In this document: in pieces, positions 10,817 through 22,800 of the stretch
Numbering within the stretch: position 1 is the stretch's first letter
Layout of the letters: each line of letters starts with the position of its first letter
Origin: Lepturacanthus savala
Lineage: Eukaryota; Chordata; Actinopteri; Scombriformes; Trichiuridae
Assembly: GCA_030544235.1 (NCBI GenBank)
Contig: CM060462.1
Coordinates: 36,219,526-36,283,525 of the forward strand
Reading direction: 5' to 3'
Length of the DNA: 64,000 bases
The notes under the pieces: generated by a model
Seen by the model: the letters and a program-made list of their open reading frames with translations, nothing else
What the model was told of the DNA's origin: nothing
The model's database searches: none
Position numbers and translations under genes: made by a program

Positions 10817-13800
10817 GTGAGTAGAGCTCTGATTTTGTGGCGAGGGCGTCTGCTGCTGCTGGGGGAAGCAGGGGATGGTGATGAGTTTGCTGAGAGAAGG
10901 ACAGTTCATGTTTTCAGTTTTTGGTCCCGAGCAATTGTTCCCAACCTCTTTAACTTGTGGACCCTTAGAAATTAAGCTTTATCTGTGTGATGCTGTCAGG
11001 TCCAGATCCAGTTTACTCCCATCGAGGCCTCTAATAATATTCACCAGGAAAAAAAAATGAAAAACAAGAGAATAAATACTAAATAAACAGAATTTAATGC
11101 AATAGAGTGTAAATACACACATCTTTTTGCTTTAACTTATCATTATTGCACAGTTTAATGTCTCAGGAAGAATAATGACACCATCAGCATTTAGATTAGT
11201 TCCCTATAAGCTTCACTTTCACTATCCAAGTCTGTCAGGGTGGGATCTCGCGGGTAAAGCTAAGGCTGGATTTACAGCACCAGATCAGATCATTGACAAC
11301 ATGAATGAACAAACTCAGTTTATTTCTCCTAATGTTTCTCCTCCTTCCACCTGAAGCAATAATATTATTCAAACTGTTCCAATTACTACACAGCACACAT
11401 CATTACAATTGCTTTTGCCTTCTTCCAAATTCAATATAAAACTGTGACAATTTCAATTTACCTCTTCAGTGAACACGCTTCCTTTTCTCTCTAGTTATTT
11501 CCAACATGCTGTTATTAATTTCTTCATGGAGCTATAGGCTCTGAGGAAGTTTGTGACCTCCTATTGAATTTTATTTTTCCAATGCAGAAGTTAAGTTAAG
11601 TTTTGGTTGTAGTCAGGCACGGTTGGTGTTAAGGTGAGAGAATTCAACACAACACTTGTTCCAGTTGTCTTTGTGACAGCAGCACAGTAAATAGTACCGA
11701 CATTAAACACTAGAGGGGGAAAGTCAAGAAGTCGTCTATTTTCACTTCCTGTAGTAACTCCTATGATTTTAGACCTATCAGGGGTCCTGAGCCTCAGGTG
11801 AAGAACCACTGAACCAGTTAAATGTACAAAACTGCCAAAGTGGAAACGAATATCACTTCATCAATGGACTTGATTATGTTTAGGACTTGATGTTGACAAT
11901 AAATATTAAAATTTACTGTGTGATTTACTCAAGGCTCATTTAATAAAGAGATTGCCCACACACTGACAAAGAAACACAAGAGACTCCCAGGATGTTAATG
12001 AACTTCATTCCATGTGTAAAAAACAACAAAAAATGTAAAAGGTTTTTGACATGAGCCAGATCCCAAACGTCTATAGTTCACAGCATATCAATTGGTTTAG
12101 GGATGAATAACTAAGGCAGATCAGGCAACATTACCTACTTGTTTGATCCTATAGAACAGGGGCGTCAAACATGCGGCTAAATGGTCCAATCTGGCCCAGA
12201 AAGTAGAAACTGTGACAATTTTTTTTTTTTAAATGGAGCAGTTCCTGTTTTTTTCACAGAAATATCAAGGCAGTGAACGTCTTTCAGGGATAAAAGGATA
12301 AATGGTTTGTAAATCAGGACATAACTTTACCTGCTTCTTAAAAAACTAAATAAATATAATTCAGTGAGTGAATGTTTTGAATTGAAATGTAACATAGACC
12401 GACTGAATATGGAATACCTGAGACATCATATTGTTGAAATTGCACTTTTTTTTCTTTAGACTTGTTTTTTTAATTGGAGGTTAAATAATTGTGTAAATAT
12501 TTATAATGTGTTTCTTTACCTTAAATAAGGGAAGACATTTATATGTTAAATTTTACTGGTACGGCCTACGTGAGATCAAATTAAGCTCTACGTGACTAAA
12601 TTAAAGGCCCTGCTATAGAATCTACATTTAAAAACTTTTCTTTTTTCAAATCTTAGTTTCCATTAAATTCACATGATGCATATTTCTTTATAGTTTCTCT
12701 CATTACCAATAACTAACACAGAAAACCTTGAGTAAGGTAGTATTGTTCCAGCACTGGTTAGTATTAGGTAGGAACTTGATCTGGGTAGTTATTAATGGTT
12801 CAACAGAAAGTATTGGAATAAATGAACAGGTTAAGTTCAGTTTTAAGGTTAATTGTGATGTTCTAATGTTATAGCATTTAGTAGTAGTCATCTCTTTGTG
12901 AAAATAAGTATGAGATCACTTTCACAATATGTCTTAAGAGTTTTAGGTCAATTTCAACATAGAAATTCTCATATGTTTAACTGATATCACTCAAAATGTG
13001 ATTTTCCCTGATGCTTGTCCCTCTCTCAGTCTGCACGGTGCCTCCTGGTCCTGTGACGGTCGCTGAAAACAACACGGCTGACGTCCAGCTGGTTAAAATC
13101 ACCTCCATTAGTGATGTAACACTGACTGTTGTGGTGAATCCTGAAGATCTGTTTTACCTGAAAGGGAACGCCCTGATGGTGACCAAAGGACTGGACTATG
13201 AGGTAAGAAAGCCTCAACGGTACAGACAGGACAATGTTTGAGTTTAATGCTGTTACATAGACAGCTGATATATTGTCTAGTGATGGATAAACCATGCCAT
13301 TTCATGTCTGACAGTGTTTTTTAATTGACCTCAGGCATATCTTTGGCTTTTCTGTGCTGTTATTTCTTAAAACCTGCCCGGATTAGACAGATTTCAGTGA
13401 CTCTTTTGTAAATGGGAGCCAATCAGGGTCAAGCACACATGTGACACATTTCCTGTAAATAGTCTGAAATGGTGAAGAAATAAAATAGATTGATTTTAGA
13501 AGTCCAGTCAAAGCAAATAAAACTGAAACAATTAAACCTCCACTGACAATGGTATAAGATGGTTTGAAGCAGCATAAGATTACCTTTAAATTAAACCACC
13601 TAAACAAAACAAACTTTAGATAAAGATCATATCATCGAGATTAAATATGGAATTAAATAATGTATGGTCATATAAAAGTGATCCTTGGATGATTATTTAT
13701 CAAACAGGAATGTTACTGTCATCACTATTTGTTTTAAAATGAATGCATCTGCTTTGTGTGTCAGTCGCTGTCCAGTGCGACTCTTGTTGTGTGGGTGAAG

Positions 13801-16800
13801 TGCAGCAGAGCAGGTTTCACATCGGTGAGTACATCATCACAAACACTATCACTACCTGGTAAAGGAGCCAACAGTAATCAAACGCACCATTAAATACACA
13901 ATACAAACTACACTGAGTACTTAATCAGTGCTTGCATGTTTTAAACAGTTTATTCTGGGTATTGAATCTGCTCTGATTAAGTTTCTGTTTCTCTGTCTTC
14001 AAGGTGAAAGAGTCTGTTGAAGTTTTGGTTGAAAACGTGAATGATAACCCTCCCAACTTTGCACAGAACCACTACACACTAGAAGTGAATGAGGTGAGCT
14101 GTGTTCCACATGTTCAGATACAGATTTTCTCATTTTGGACCAGATGTTGACTGTGAGTTTTGTCTCGTGCAGCTCACTCCTGTCAACTCCAGCGTGGGAC
14201 TGATAGAAGCTACAGACGTGGATTCGGTGCCACTGTACTATCGCTTAGAGTCTGCAACCGTAAGATCAAAACTGGCAACGCCCATTAATCAATGTTGTAA
14301 ATATGTTTTACCTCAGAAACTAATTAGCAACAATATGTAAATATTTCAGTCTCTAAGATTTGTTAAAGACAAAAATCTCTTTTTTTTCAGTTGGATGATT
14401 GAGCGTCACTGTGCACATTGATGTATGTGCAGAGTCGGTGTGAGTGCAGCAGACTCACATAGCCGCGAACCTCGAAGTTCTTTCCGACGCGACACAAATA
14501 AAAAAGTCTTGAGTCCGTTGCTTGAGTTTATGTTTCACTTTACTAGAACTTAAAAACATACAAAACAAAAAACGAATTCCTAACTTTTTCTAATATAAAT
14601 TACAAATGAAATGTGTCGGTCAAAAGACTGTGATGCTCCTAGCTCACGGCTTCTGTTCTGTTCTACAATAAATCCACAACCAATCAAAATGCACCACAGT
14701 ATCCGGGCAACCTATACATGACGCAATAAACTGTTATATCACTAAATATGCATAAAATAATTCTTAACTTCTGACATTTATTTAAACTGTGCATAATAGT
14801 AAATGTAAATATATAAACATATTAAAATGGCTCTAACATATCCCGGCCCCTAATTGACTAGGCCTTAGCATATCAATTACTTAGATTTAAGCTTAAACCC
14901 AGAGCCATTACCATTTTTTCTACTGCATAATTTACACCATTAACTTATCATTAGCTTTCTTGACTCATTCCAGGTGTTAGATAAGTATGATCCTTTTAAT
15001 CTACAGATAAGTTCTACACAGGTCTCTTTCTTCTTTCTTCATTCTTCTCCCTGCAATAAACAAAGTTTAGTTATTGGTCTTTGGATGGTGCTAGTCTTCG
15101 TTCGGACTTCAGCACTTCGGACTACACCTCCGGAATCTGGCATGACCCTGGTGATTCTGCCCAGCATCCAGCAATTCCTGGCCAGAGATGGATCAGCAAC
15201 AAGGACGACGTCTCCAACCTTGAAGCTCCTCTTCAATACAAGCCATTTTTGCCGCTCTTGCAGAAGTGGTAGATACTCCTGGGTCCACCTCCTCCAGAAT
15301 AAATCCGTCATATACTGGATTTGTCTCCAGCGCCGCCGCGCATAGACATCATCTTTAACGAACACACCAGGTGGCATGCTGGGCTGCATCCTCAACAGGA
15401 GTAGATGATTTGGAGTCAACGGCTCGAGGTCGTTGGGGTCATCTGTGTTGGTGGTAATAGGTCTCCCATTGATGATGCTCTCAACTTCGCACAGGAAAGT
15501 CTGTAGTCCTTCATCATCCAGCAATTGTTGTCTCACAACAGAACTCAGAACCTTTCTCACGGTACGAATTTGACGTTCCCAAATGCCGCCGTGATGAGAT
15601 GCAGCAGGTGGGTTGAACAGCCACTGTACTCCCTTCTGCATCATGGCTTCATTGATGCGGGACTGGTCCAATTCTTTCAATGCTTCTCTTAGCTCTCTCT
15701 CTGCGCCGACTAGATTTGTGCCATTATCGGAACGAATGATTGACACTTGGCCTCGTCTGGCTTGGAAACGACGCAGAGCATTAATACACGAGTCCGTGTC
15801 AAGAGAGTATGCGACTTCTAGATGCACTGCTCTAACTGTCAAGCATGTGAAAATCACTCCGTAGCGTTTGACCTTGGCTCGTCCTCTTTTGATCTCAAAA
15901 GGACCAAAATAATCCATGCCTGTGTTGGTAAAAGGTGGTTTATCAGGTAGCAGACGGTCTAGTGGCAAGTCTGCCATTTTCTGTTTTCCTGCCTTTGCAT
16001 GCAGTCTTATACAGAGGTTGCACTCTGAGATCACTGTTCTTGCTGCTGCGTTGGCTCTAGGTATCCAATACTTTTGTCTCAATCTTGCCAGGACCTGATT
16101 TCTGCCACCGTGTCCAGTTTCTAGGTGAATGTGGTGGAGAATGAGGTAAGCTATTCGGTGTTGTTTAGACAGAAGGACAGGATGCTTGGCCTCTTCAGGC
16201 ATCGCTGATCTGTTCAGACGGCCCCCTACTCTCAAAACACCATCTTGCAGATATGGGTCCAATTTGAAAATTGGGCTGATTCTTTTCACATTTGAGTTCC
16301 CTTGCTTTAGAACTTTGATCTCTTCAGCATAGGCTTGTTTCTGACTGTATTTGATCAGCTCTATTTCTGCTCTGGATAACTCCTCAACTGTGAGCATTTT
16401 CTTTTCCAAGTTCTTCTTACAGGTGTTCATTTGTTCTTCAACTATTGGTTTGTGTTTCTCTGTGTCATGTTCAGACTCTTTCACAGTTTTCTCCAACTCT
16501 TTTCTTTTCTCACTCAGGTACTGCAGTATCTCCCTTAGGCGCAGAATCCAAGCAGTTGCCTTCTTCAGTCTGTACCAGCTGGAGTAATGCTCTACAAGTT
16601 GGTTCACTGGATCAGCGTTGACCACTGGATTTGTGCACGATACAGCAGCTGATGTCTTCACCTCTTCATCACTTTCTGACAGGTAAGTAGATCGTTCAGG
16701 TTGCTCTGGCCAGTCGTTTGGCTCACTCAGGAAGCTCGGCCCTTGAAACCAGCTGTTGCTTGACATGAAGTTCTCGATCTTTAAGCCTCTTGAAGCTTGA

Positions 16801-19800
16801 TCAGCTGGGTTCTGAGAGGTGTTAACGTACTTCCACTGAGCTCTCGTGGTGGCTTCTCTAATGAAAGAGACACGGTTGGCCACAAATGTCTTGAAGCGAA
16901 GAGCATCATTTTCAATGTATCTTAGCACAGTTGTACTATCTGTCCAAAAGATAGAATCGATCAAGGGGACTTGAAGTTCTTCTTTCAGCATCTGGTCAAC
17001 CTTGACTGAGACCATCGCAGCTGTCAACTCCATCCTTGGGATTGTAACCTGCTTAAGCGGAGCGACTCGGGACTTTCCCATCAAGAAGCAAACATCCTTC
17101 CCTTCATGCTCATTTGTCAGCAGGAGGTATGACACAATTCCATATCCGTCTTGACTTGCGTCTGAGAAATGGTGGATTTGTGCAACCTTGGTGAACCCGA
17201 AAGAGCTGGGCTTGAAACATCTGCTTACGCTGAGTTCTGACAGCTTGTCAAGGTCTGCTAGCCATTTCTTCCATGTTCGTTGTGGCTTCTCTGGGATTTC
17301 CTCATCCCAGCCTCTTTTCTCTTTGCAAAGGTTTCTCAGAATGAGCTTGACAGGCAGTAGTAGTGGCGCCAAGAAACCCATTGGGTCATACACTGAACTA
17401 ACAACTGAAAGGATGCCCCGTCTTGTACATGGCTTGTCAGGTAGCTGGATCTTGAACTTGAAGCTATCTGAACTTGTGCACCACTGCACGCCTAAAGCTC
17501 GTTCTACAGGTAGTTCATCCTGCTGCAAGTCCAGGTCTTTAACTACGGCTGCTCTTTCGTCACCAGGGATGGAGCACAGCAAGGCTCTACTGTTGCTTAT
17601 CCACTTGGTCAAGTGGAACCCACCGCTGGCACACAACTCCGTCAGCTCCTTCACAAGATTCACAGCTTCCTCTTCGGTGGCAACTGACTTCAAACAGTCA
17701 TCCACATAGAAGTTCTTAAGGACTGTCTGTATGGCTTCTGGTGAAGTAGTTATAGCTGCATCTTGTGCCGTTCTCCTGAGCGCATATGACGCGCAGCTGG
17801 GGGATGATGTGGCTCCGAACAGGTGCACGCACATCCTGTACTCTTCCACTGGTTCATTCGTATTTCCGCCTGGCCACCAAAGGAAGCGCAACAGATCTGC
17901 GTCTTCATCCGGAACCCGCACCTGGTAGAACATGGATTCAATGTCCGCCATCAGTGCGACAGGCTCCTGCCTGAACCTCAGCAGCACTCCGATTAGGGTG
18001 TTTGTAAGGTCCGGCCCTTGTAGCAGTCTGTCATTCAGCGACACTCCTCGGTATGTGGCCGCGCAGTCAAACACAACCCTCAACTTTTTCTTTTTTGGGT
18101 GGTACACCCCGTGGTGTGGGATGAACCACACTCTTCCATCAGTGCGACTCAGCTGCTCATCTGGAACTCTGGTGGCATAACCGTTCTGCAGGATGTTGTT
18201 CATGAAGCTGTTATACTCTTGAAAGAAGTCTACATTTCTGTTGAACTTCCGCTTCAAGGAGTTGAGCCGTTGCTCAGCTATACCACGGTTGCATGGCATC
18301 TTCACAGAGTTTTCCTTCAGAGGTAACTTGATGCAGTAATGGCCATCGACCAGATGCGCTGATGTTGTCACAGTGTGCATGAACTGCTTGTCATGCTGTG
18401 ATGGCTCTTGTTTGTCCTCACATCGACGTTCTGGGAAATCAGCATCATAGTGCCTCATCAACATGTCTTCTATGCTAGACACAGAGATGCGATTCACGAA
18501 GAAACTCTGTCTCTCAGCATTGTCTGATTCCTTTTCTTCACATCTGCTGACGGGCCCGTTGACCACCCAGCCGAGAGCAGTCTTCACGGCATACGGCCCG
18601 TCATTTTGACTGTTAATGATCTCCCATGGCTCCATAGCCTTATGGGCATTGGCACCGATGAGAAGGCCGATCTCTGACTCTAGTTTTGAAAGATGGACTC
18701 GGTTTAGGTAAGACCACTTCTCCAAATCTTTCTTCTGTGGTATGTTGGTTCTTTTTGCAGGTATGTTTGGGTGCGTATATACATTGGGCAGTTGGATGTA
18801 ATCCTGTCCATCTAATCCACACACCTCTAGGTCTGTTAGGACATAGCTGCTCACTTTCTGTTCCTGTGACATGGTGTGAAGAATGTACTCTGACTTTCTT
18901 CCTCGGACATTCAACTTCTTCGCCAAGTCCTCAGTACAGAAAGTCGCGGTGCTTCCTTGATCCAGGAACGCGTATGTCTTGATTACTCTTGAGCCCTTCT
19001 TGTGTCTTATCTGCACAGGTACAATGGGAAGAATACATGCATTATTCCCGGCCCCAGTTTGTTCACCTCTTCCACATCCTGCAGACACGAGAGCATTAGT
19101 TACTTCAGCTGTGCTCTGTGAACTGTCATCTGTACTGTTCTTTTCTGGAGTGGGATCTTCCTTCACAACATGCAGGATAGCAGGATGTTTAAAAGAACAA
19201 TCAGGGCATGAGCTCTTTTTCTTACAGTCCTTAGACAGGTGGCCTGCTGTAAGACAGCTAAAACAAAGACCTTGTAACTTTAAGAAGTCAATTCTTTCAT
19301 TCAAAATTTTATCTCTGATCTTGTTGCACACGTTAAGCGCATGGTTCTTCTTGCAGAACAAACAGGGACTCTGGAATGCATTAGCTAACTTAGCTGATTT
19401 CTTCTCTGCTTGGCCTTTGGTGCTCTTGTCAGTAGTAGTGACATTTACAGCAAAGCTGCTTCGTTTTGATTCACTTTTTCCTAAGTTGGACTTCTTCTTT
19501 GTATCTACCTGTTTGCCTGTGGTGAGATCCAGAATATCACCAAACAGTGGGTCATTGACGACTTTCGCTTGATAATGCACAAAGTCCACTAAGTCTGGGA
19601 ATCTGGCTCGGTTCCTCGTTCTCTCTTGTATGTCGTAGGCATGACTCCTCCATTTCTCTTTCAGCTTAAAAGGAAGCTTGGACAAGATGCTTTTCATATT
19701 GGTAGGATTGTTCATTTCGTCCATGTAGCCAACGTCATTCACCGTGTTACGACATCCAATCAGGAACAGGGCGAAGGTTTTCAGTCCTTTCCTGTCGTCT

Positions 19801-22800
19801 GGCTTTATCTGCTGCCAGTCCATTGCTTTCTTGATATAAGCATTGGCAATTGTGAGTTCATCACCATAATGACGGTCAAGCAATGCTCTAGCCTCTCTGT
19901 AAGCCTTGTCTGGTCTCATGTGCTCACAACTGCGAATGAGTTCAAAAGGTTCCCCACTCGTAAATTGTTCAAGGTAGTACAATCGATCTTGCTGACTGTC
20001 TGTCTTGCTATCAATGGCGTGCTCAAAAGCTCTTATGAAAGACCTGTATGTCAGAGGATCTCCTGTGAATACTGGTATGTCTCTGTGAGGCAGTTGAGTC
20101 AGACTCTGTTGCTTAATGAGCATTTCAGTCACTTGGTTTTGACGCTGTAACACTCGATACAGGTCATCAGCAGAGTTGTAGTTCTGAGCGCTGTCAGCCA
20201 TTTGCCTTGATGAAGATTGGCCTCTCTGTGAAGAAACAACTGGCGCAGCTAAGTTAGGCTTGGCTTCATGCATTGGCTTTTCAGCCCCCATGTATCCAGT
20301 CATATACCTAGCTTCAGCTTTAGGCCTTGTTACTGGGTTCAGTACATCCATAGACTCCTGGGCGTCTTCAAATTCTTCATAAACCTTTAATTTGGCGTGT
20401 AAAGCAGCAAGGTCGGTGTCAATCTGCAATTGCTCCTTTTTTGCTCTCAAACGCATTTCTTCTTGCTCAAGCTCTGTTTTCCTTTCAATAGCTGCTGCTT
20501 TTGCTAGCAGTGCTTCATGTTCAGCTTTAAGTTTCAAGCGTGCTGAGCTGGTGTTAGATCGCTGAGATGCACGACTCCTAGTTGAGTGGGCTACAGAAAC
20601 ACTATCCTGAGGTCTGACGTTATCTTCCTCCGGAGAGTAAGTTTTCACATTTTCAATCCATTCATATAGTTCATACATGAATGCTTTTAATTCTTTATAT
20701 CGGTTTAGAAATGTCTCCTGATCAGTTATTTGCTCATCTTCACTCATAAGCTCACATAATTCCTCATTAAGACGTTTATAATCTCCAAAACATCTTTCGA
20801 GTTTAGGAAGAATGTCCCATTTTATATAGTCAACTTTGCCTTCATCCTGTTTCAAGATTTCAATCTCATTCCGTTGCTTTGTTAGCTGTGCCAACTTTCC
20901 CCTCCTCTCATCCTTTAATCTCCTTATTTTCTCCTCTACTGCCCTTTCCGTGGGCTTTGGAGCCCTCTTCTGGTCACTACGCGCATCCACGTTTGTTTCA
21001 GACATCGTTTCACTCATTAATCTTCACACACTAACTGTGACAATTATCCGAATTCTTCACAGCTTCTAAACTCTTCCAATAAATTCACATACACTTGTGA
21101 AAAGAGTTACTGGTTGTGTGAGATCGTTTAGCATGAACATAAATGACTTTCTGAGCTGGAAATCCGTTTGGGCGTTTACTTTCGTTTTCCACCGCGAACT
21201 AGCGGGCGGGTTAGCATAGCAGGCTAACGCAAACAAAGAGAGAATATCAGACCTGACTCGGAGGAATCTTACTTCAGCCAGCGGAGCAGTCGGGTTATTT
21301 CTTTTACCGCTTCGATTCCTCCTAAAACTCCGTGATGGGTTCAGTTGGCTCCGTTTTCTTACTGAGGTAGCAGCATCCCGCTTCGTGTGTCCTCACGTAA
21401 TTCGTAGCGTAGCTCCGTTGTCTCGGCGGCGCTAATAGCTTGGGCTAGTCTTTTGACTTGAATGTGAGTGCAGCAGACTCACATAGCCGCGAACCTCGAA
21501 GTTCTTTCCGACGCGACACAAATAAAAAAGTCTTGAGTCCGTTGCTTGAGTTTATGTTTCACTTTACTAGAACTTAAAAACATACAAAACAAAAAAACGA
21601 ATTCCTAACTTTTTCTAATATAAATTACAAATGAAATGTGTCGGTCAAAAGACTGTGATGCTCCTAGCTCACGGCTTCTGTTCTGTTCTACAATAAATCC
21701 ACAACCAATCAAAATGCACCACAGTATCCGGGCAACCTATACATGACGCAATAAACTGTTATATCACTAAATATGCATAAAATAATTCTTAACTTCTGAC
21801 ATTTATTTAAACTGTGCATAATAGTAAATGTAAATATATAAACATATTAAAATGGCTCTAACAGTCGGTTTTCATATTTATCTACTGAAGGAGGAAAGTT
21901 TCTCTGTCCAGACGTAAAATATTTCAACATCTGCTCTGCATCATCGTCTCCAAATGAGTTGTGATGTCATAAATCCTGCCCATAGGTCCACTGTTAAACT
22001 GAGCTCAGAGAAACTTTCCCTCTTCAGCAGATGATTTTGTCAGATGAGCAGATATGCCTAATTCTGAAGAGTGAAGCTGAAACATCCAACTGAAGGAATA
22101 AGAAAAAAAAAAGTAGCAGAAATCCCAAAAAGCAATTAAAATCTTACTTTCTAAGATATGAGACCTTTACAGATTGTTTTCTTTTCTCTGTCGGTTAAAG
22201 CAGGATAAATATTTCCGCTTAGAGAACATCAACAGTCCGAAGATACTCGTCAAAAGTATCATTGACTACGACGTTGTGCAAAAGATCTCTCTGATTTTAC
22301 ATGTGCAGGTACAGTGATCATTTAAAATTATTATTATTCTTTTAAAGCATCTTCATCCAGGTAAGCGCTGCGTCTCTTTGACCTTTGACCCCTGAAATGT
22401 TCCAGGACACGTTTAATGGGTCAGCCTCCAATGAGCCCTTCTTCACATCCGTGGCCTCCATCACGGTGCAGGTGAAGGACGTTGATAACCGGCCTCCGTG
22501 GTTTCAGCCGTGTACGAGGACCAACTTAGGAATCGCCAAACTGTGTGTGAGCAGCGGCTACAGAGGAAAAGTCAACCTGACTGAGAAAGAGGTGAGTCTG
22601 ATGTCAAAGATGCTGCAGGACAAGGGGGTTACAGGAGAAATATGAAAGTTGCAGCAGAAACTTCTGTCTGTAAACTGTAGTGGAGACATGAACATGGTCG
22701 GTTTAACCTGTAAAATCCCCCAAAACTGATACAGGCACAGAATTAAGTTTTATTCATATATTACATAAGAAAACCTCAGCTCCAACACTAAATAAAGTCT

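Larger units (their letters stand above)
14439..21863 (-). mobile_element. Complete BEL/Pao LTR retrotransposon in cdhr5 intron 5
   Basis: LTRs at 14439..14838 and 21463..21863 start TGTGAGTGCAGCAG and end GGCTCTAACA on the plus strand, so both ends are TG...CA. They differ only by 6 versus 7 A in one run. The element reads on the minus strand: 5' LTR on the right, leader 21018..21462, one gag-pol frame, then a short 3' region and LTR. A purine-rich tract (minus AGGGGCCGGGATA, 14839..14851) sits directly next to the 3' LTR, as a polypurine tract should. Complete ends, intact frame and near-identical LTRs mean a very recent insertion. It is antisense to cdhr5, and the host splice sites on both sides are intact. 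Confidence 0.95.

Noticed and set aside
13026..13305. Minus-strand ORFs over cdhr5 exon 2
   Set aside because: Antisense shadow; the plus strand has splice sites and cadherin-like sequence in phase with its neighbours.
15081..20150. Plus-strand ORFs of 60-197 codons across the BEL element
   Set aside because: They are antisense shadows of the uninterrupted Gag-Pol frame and show no domain of their own.
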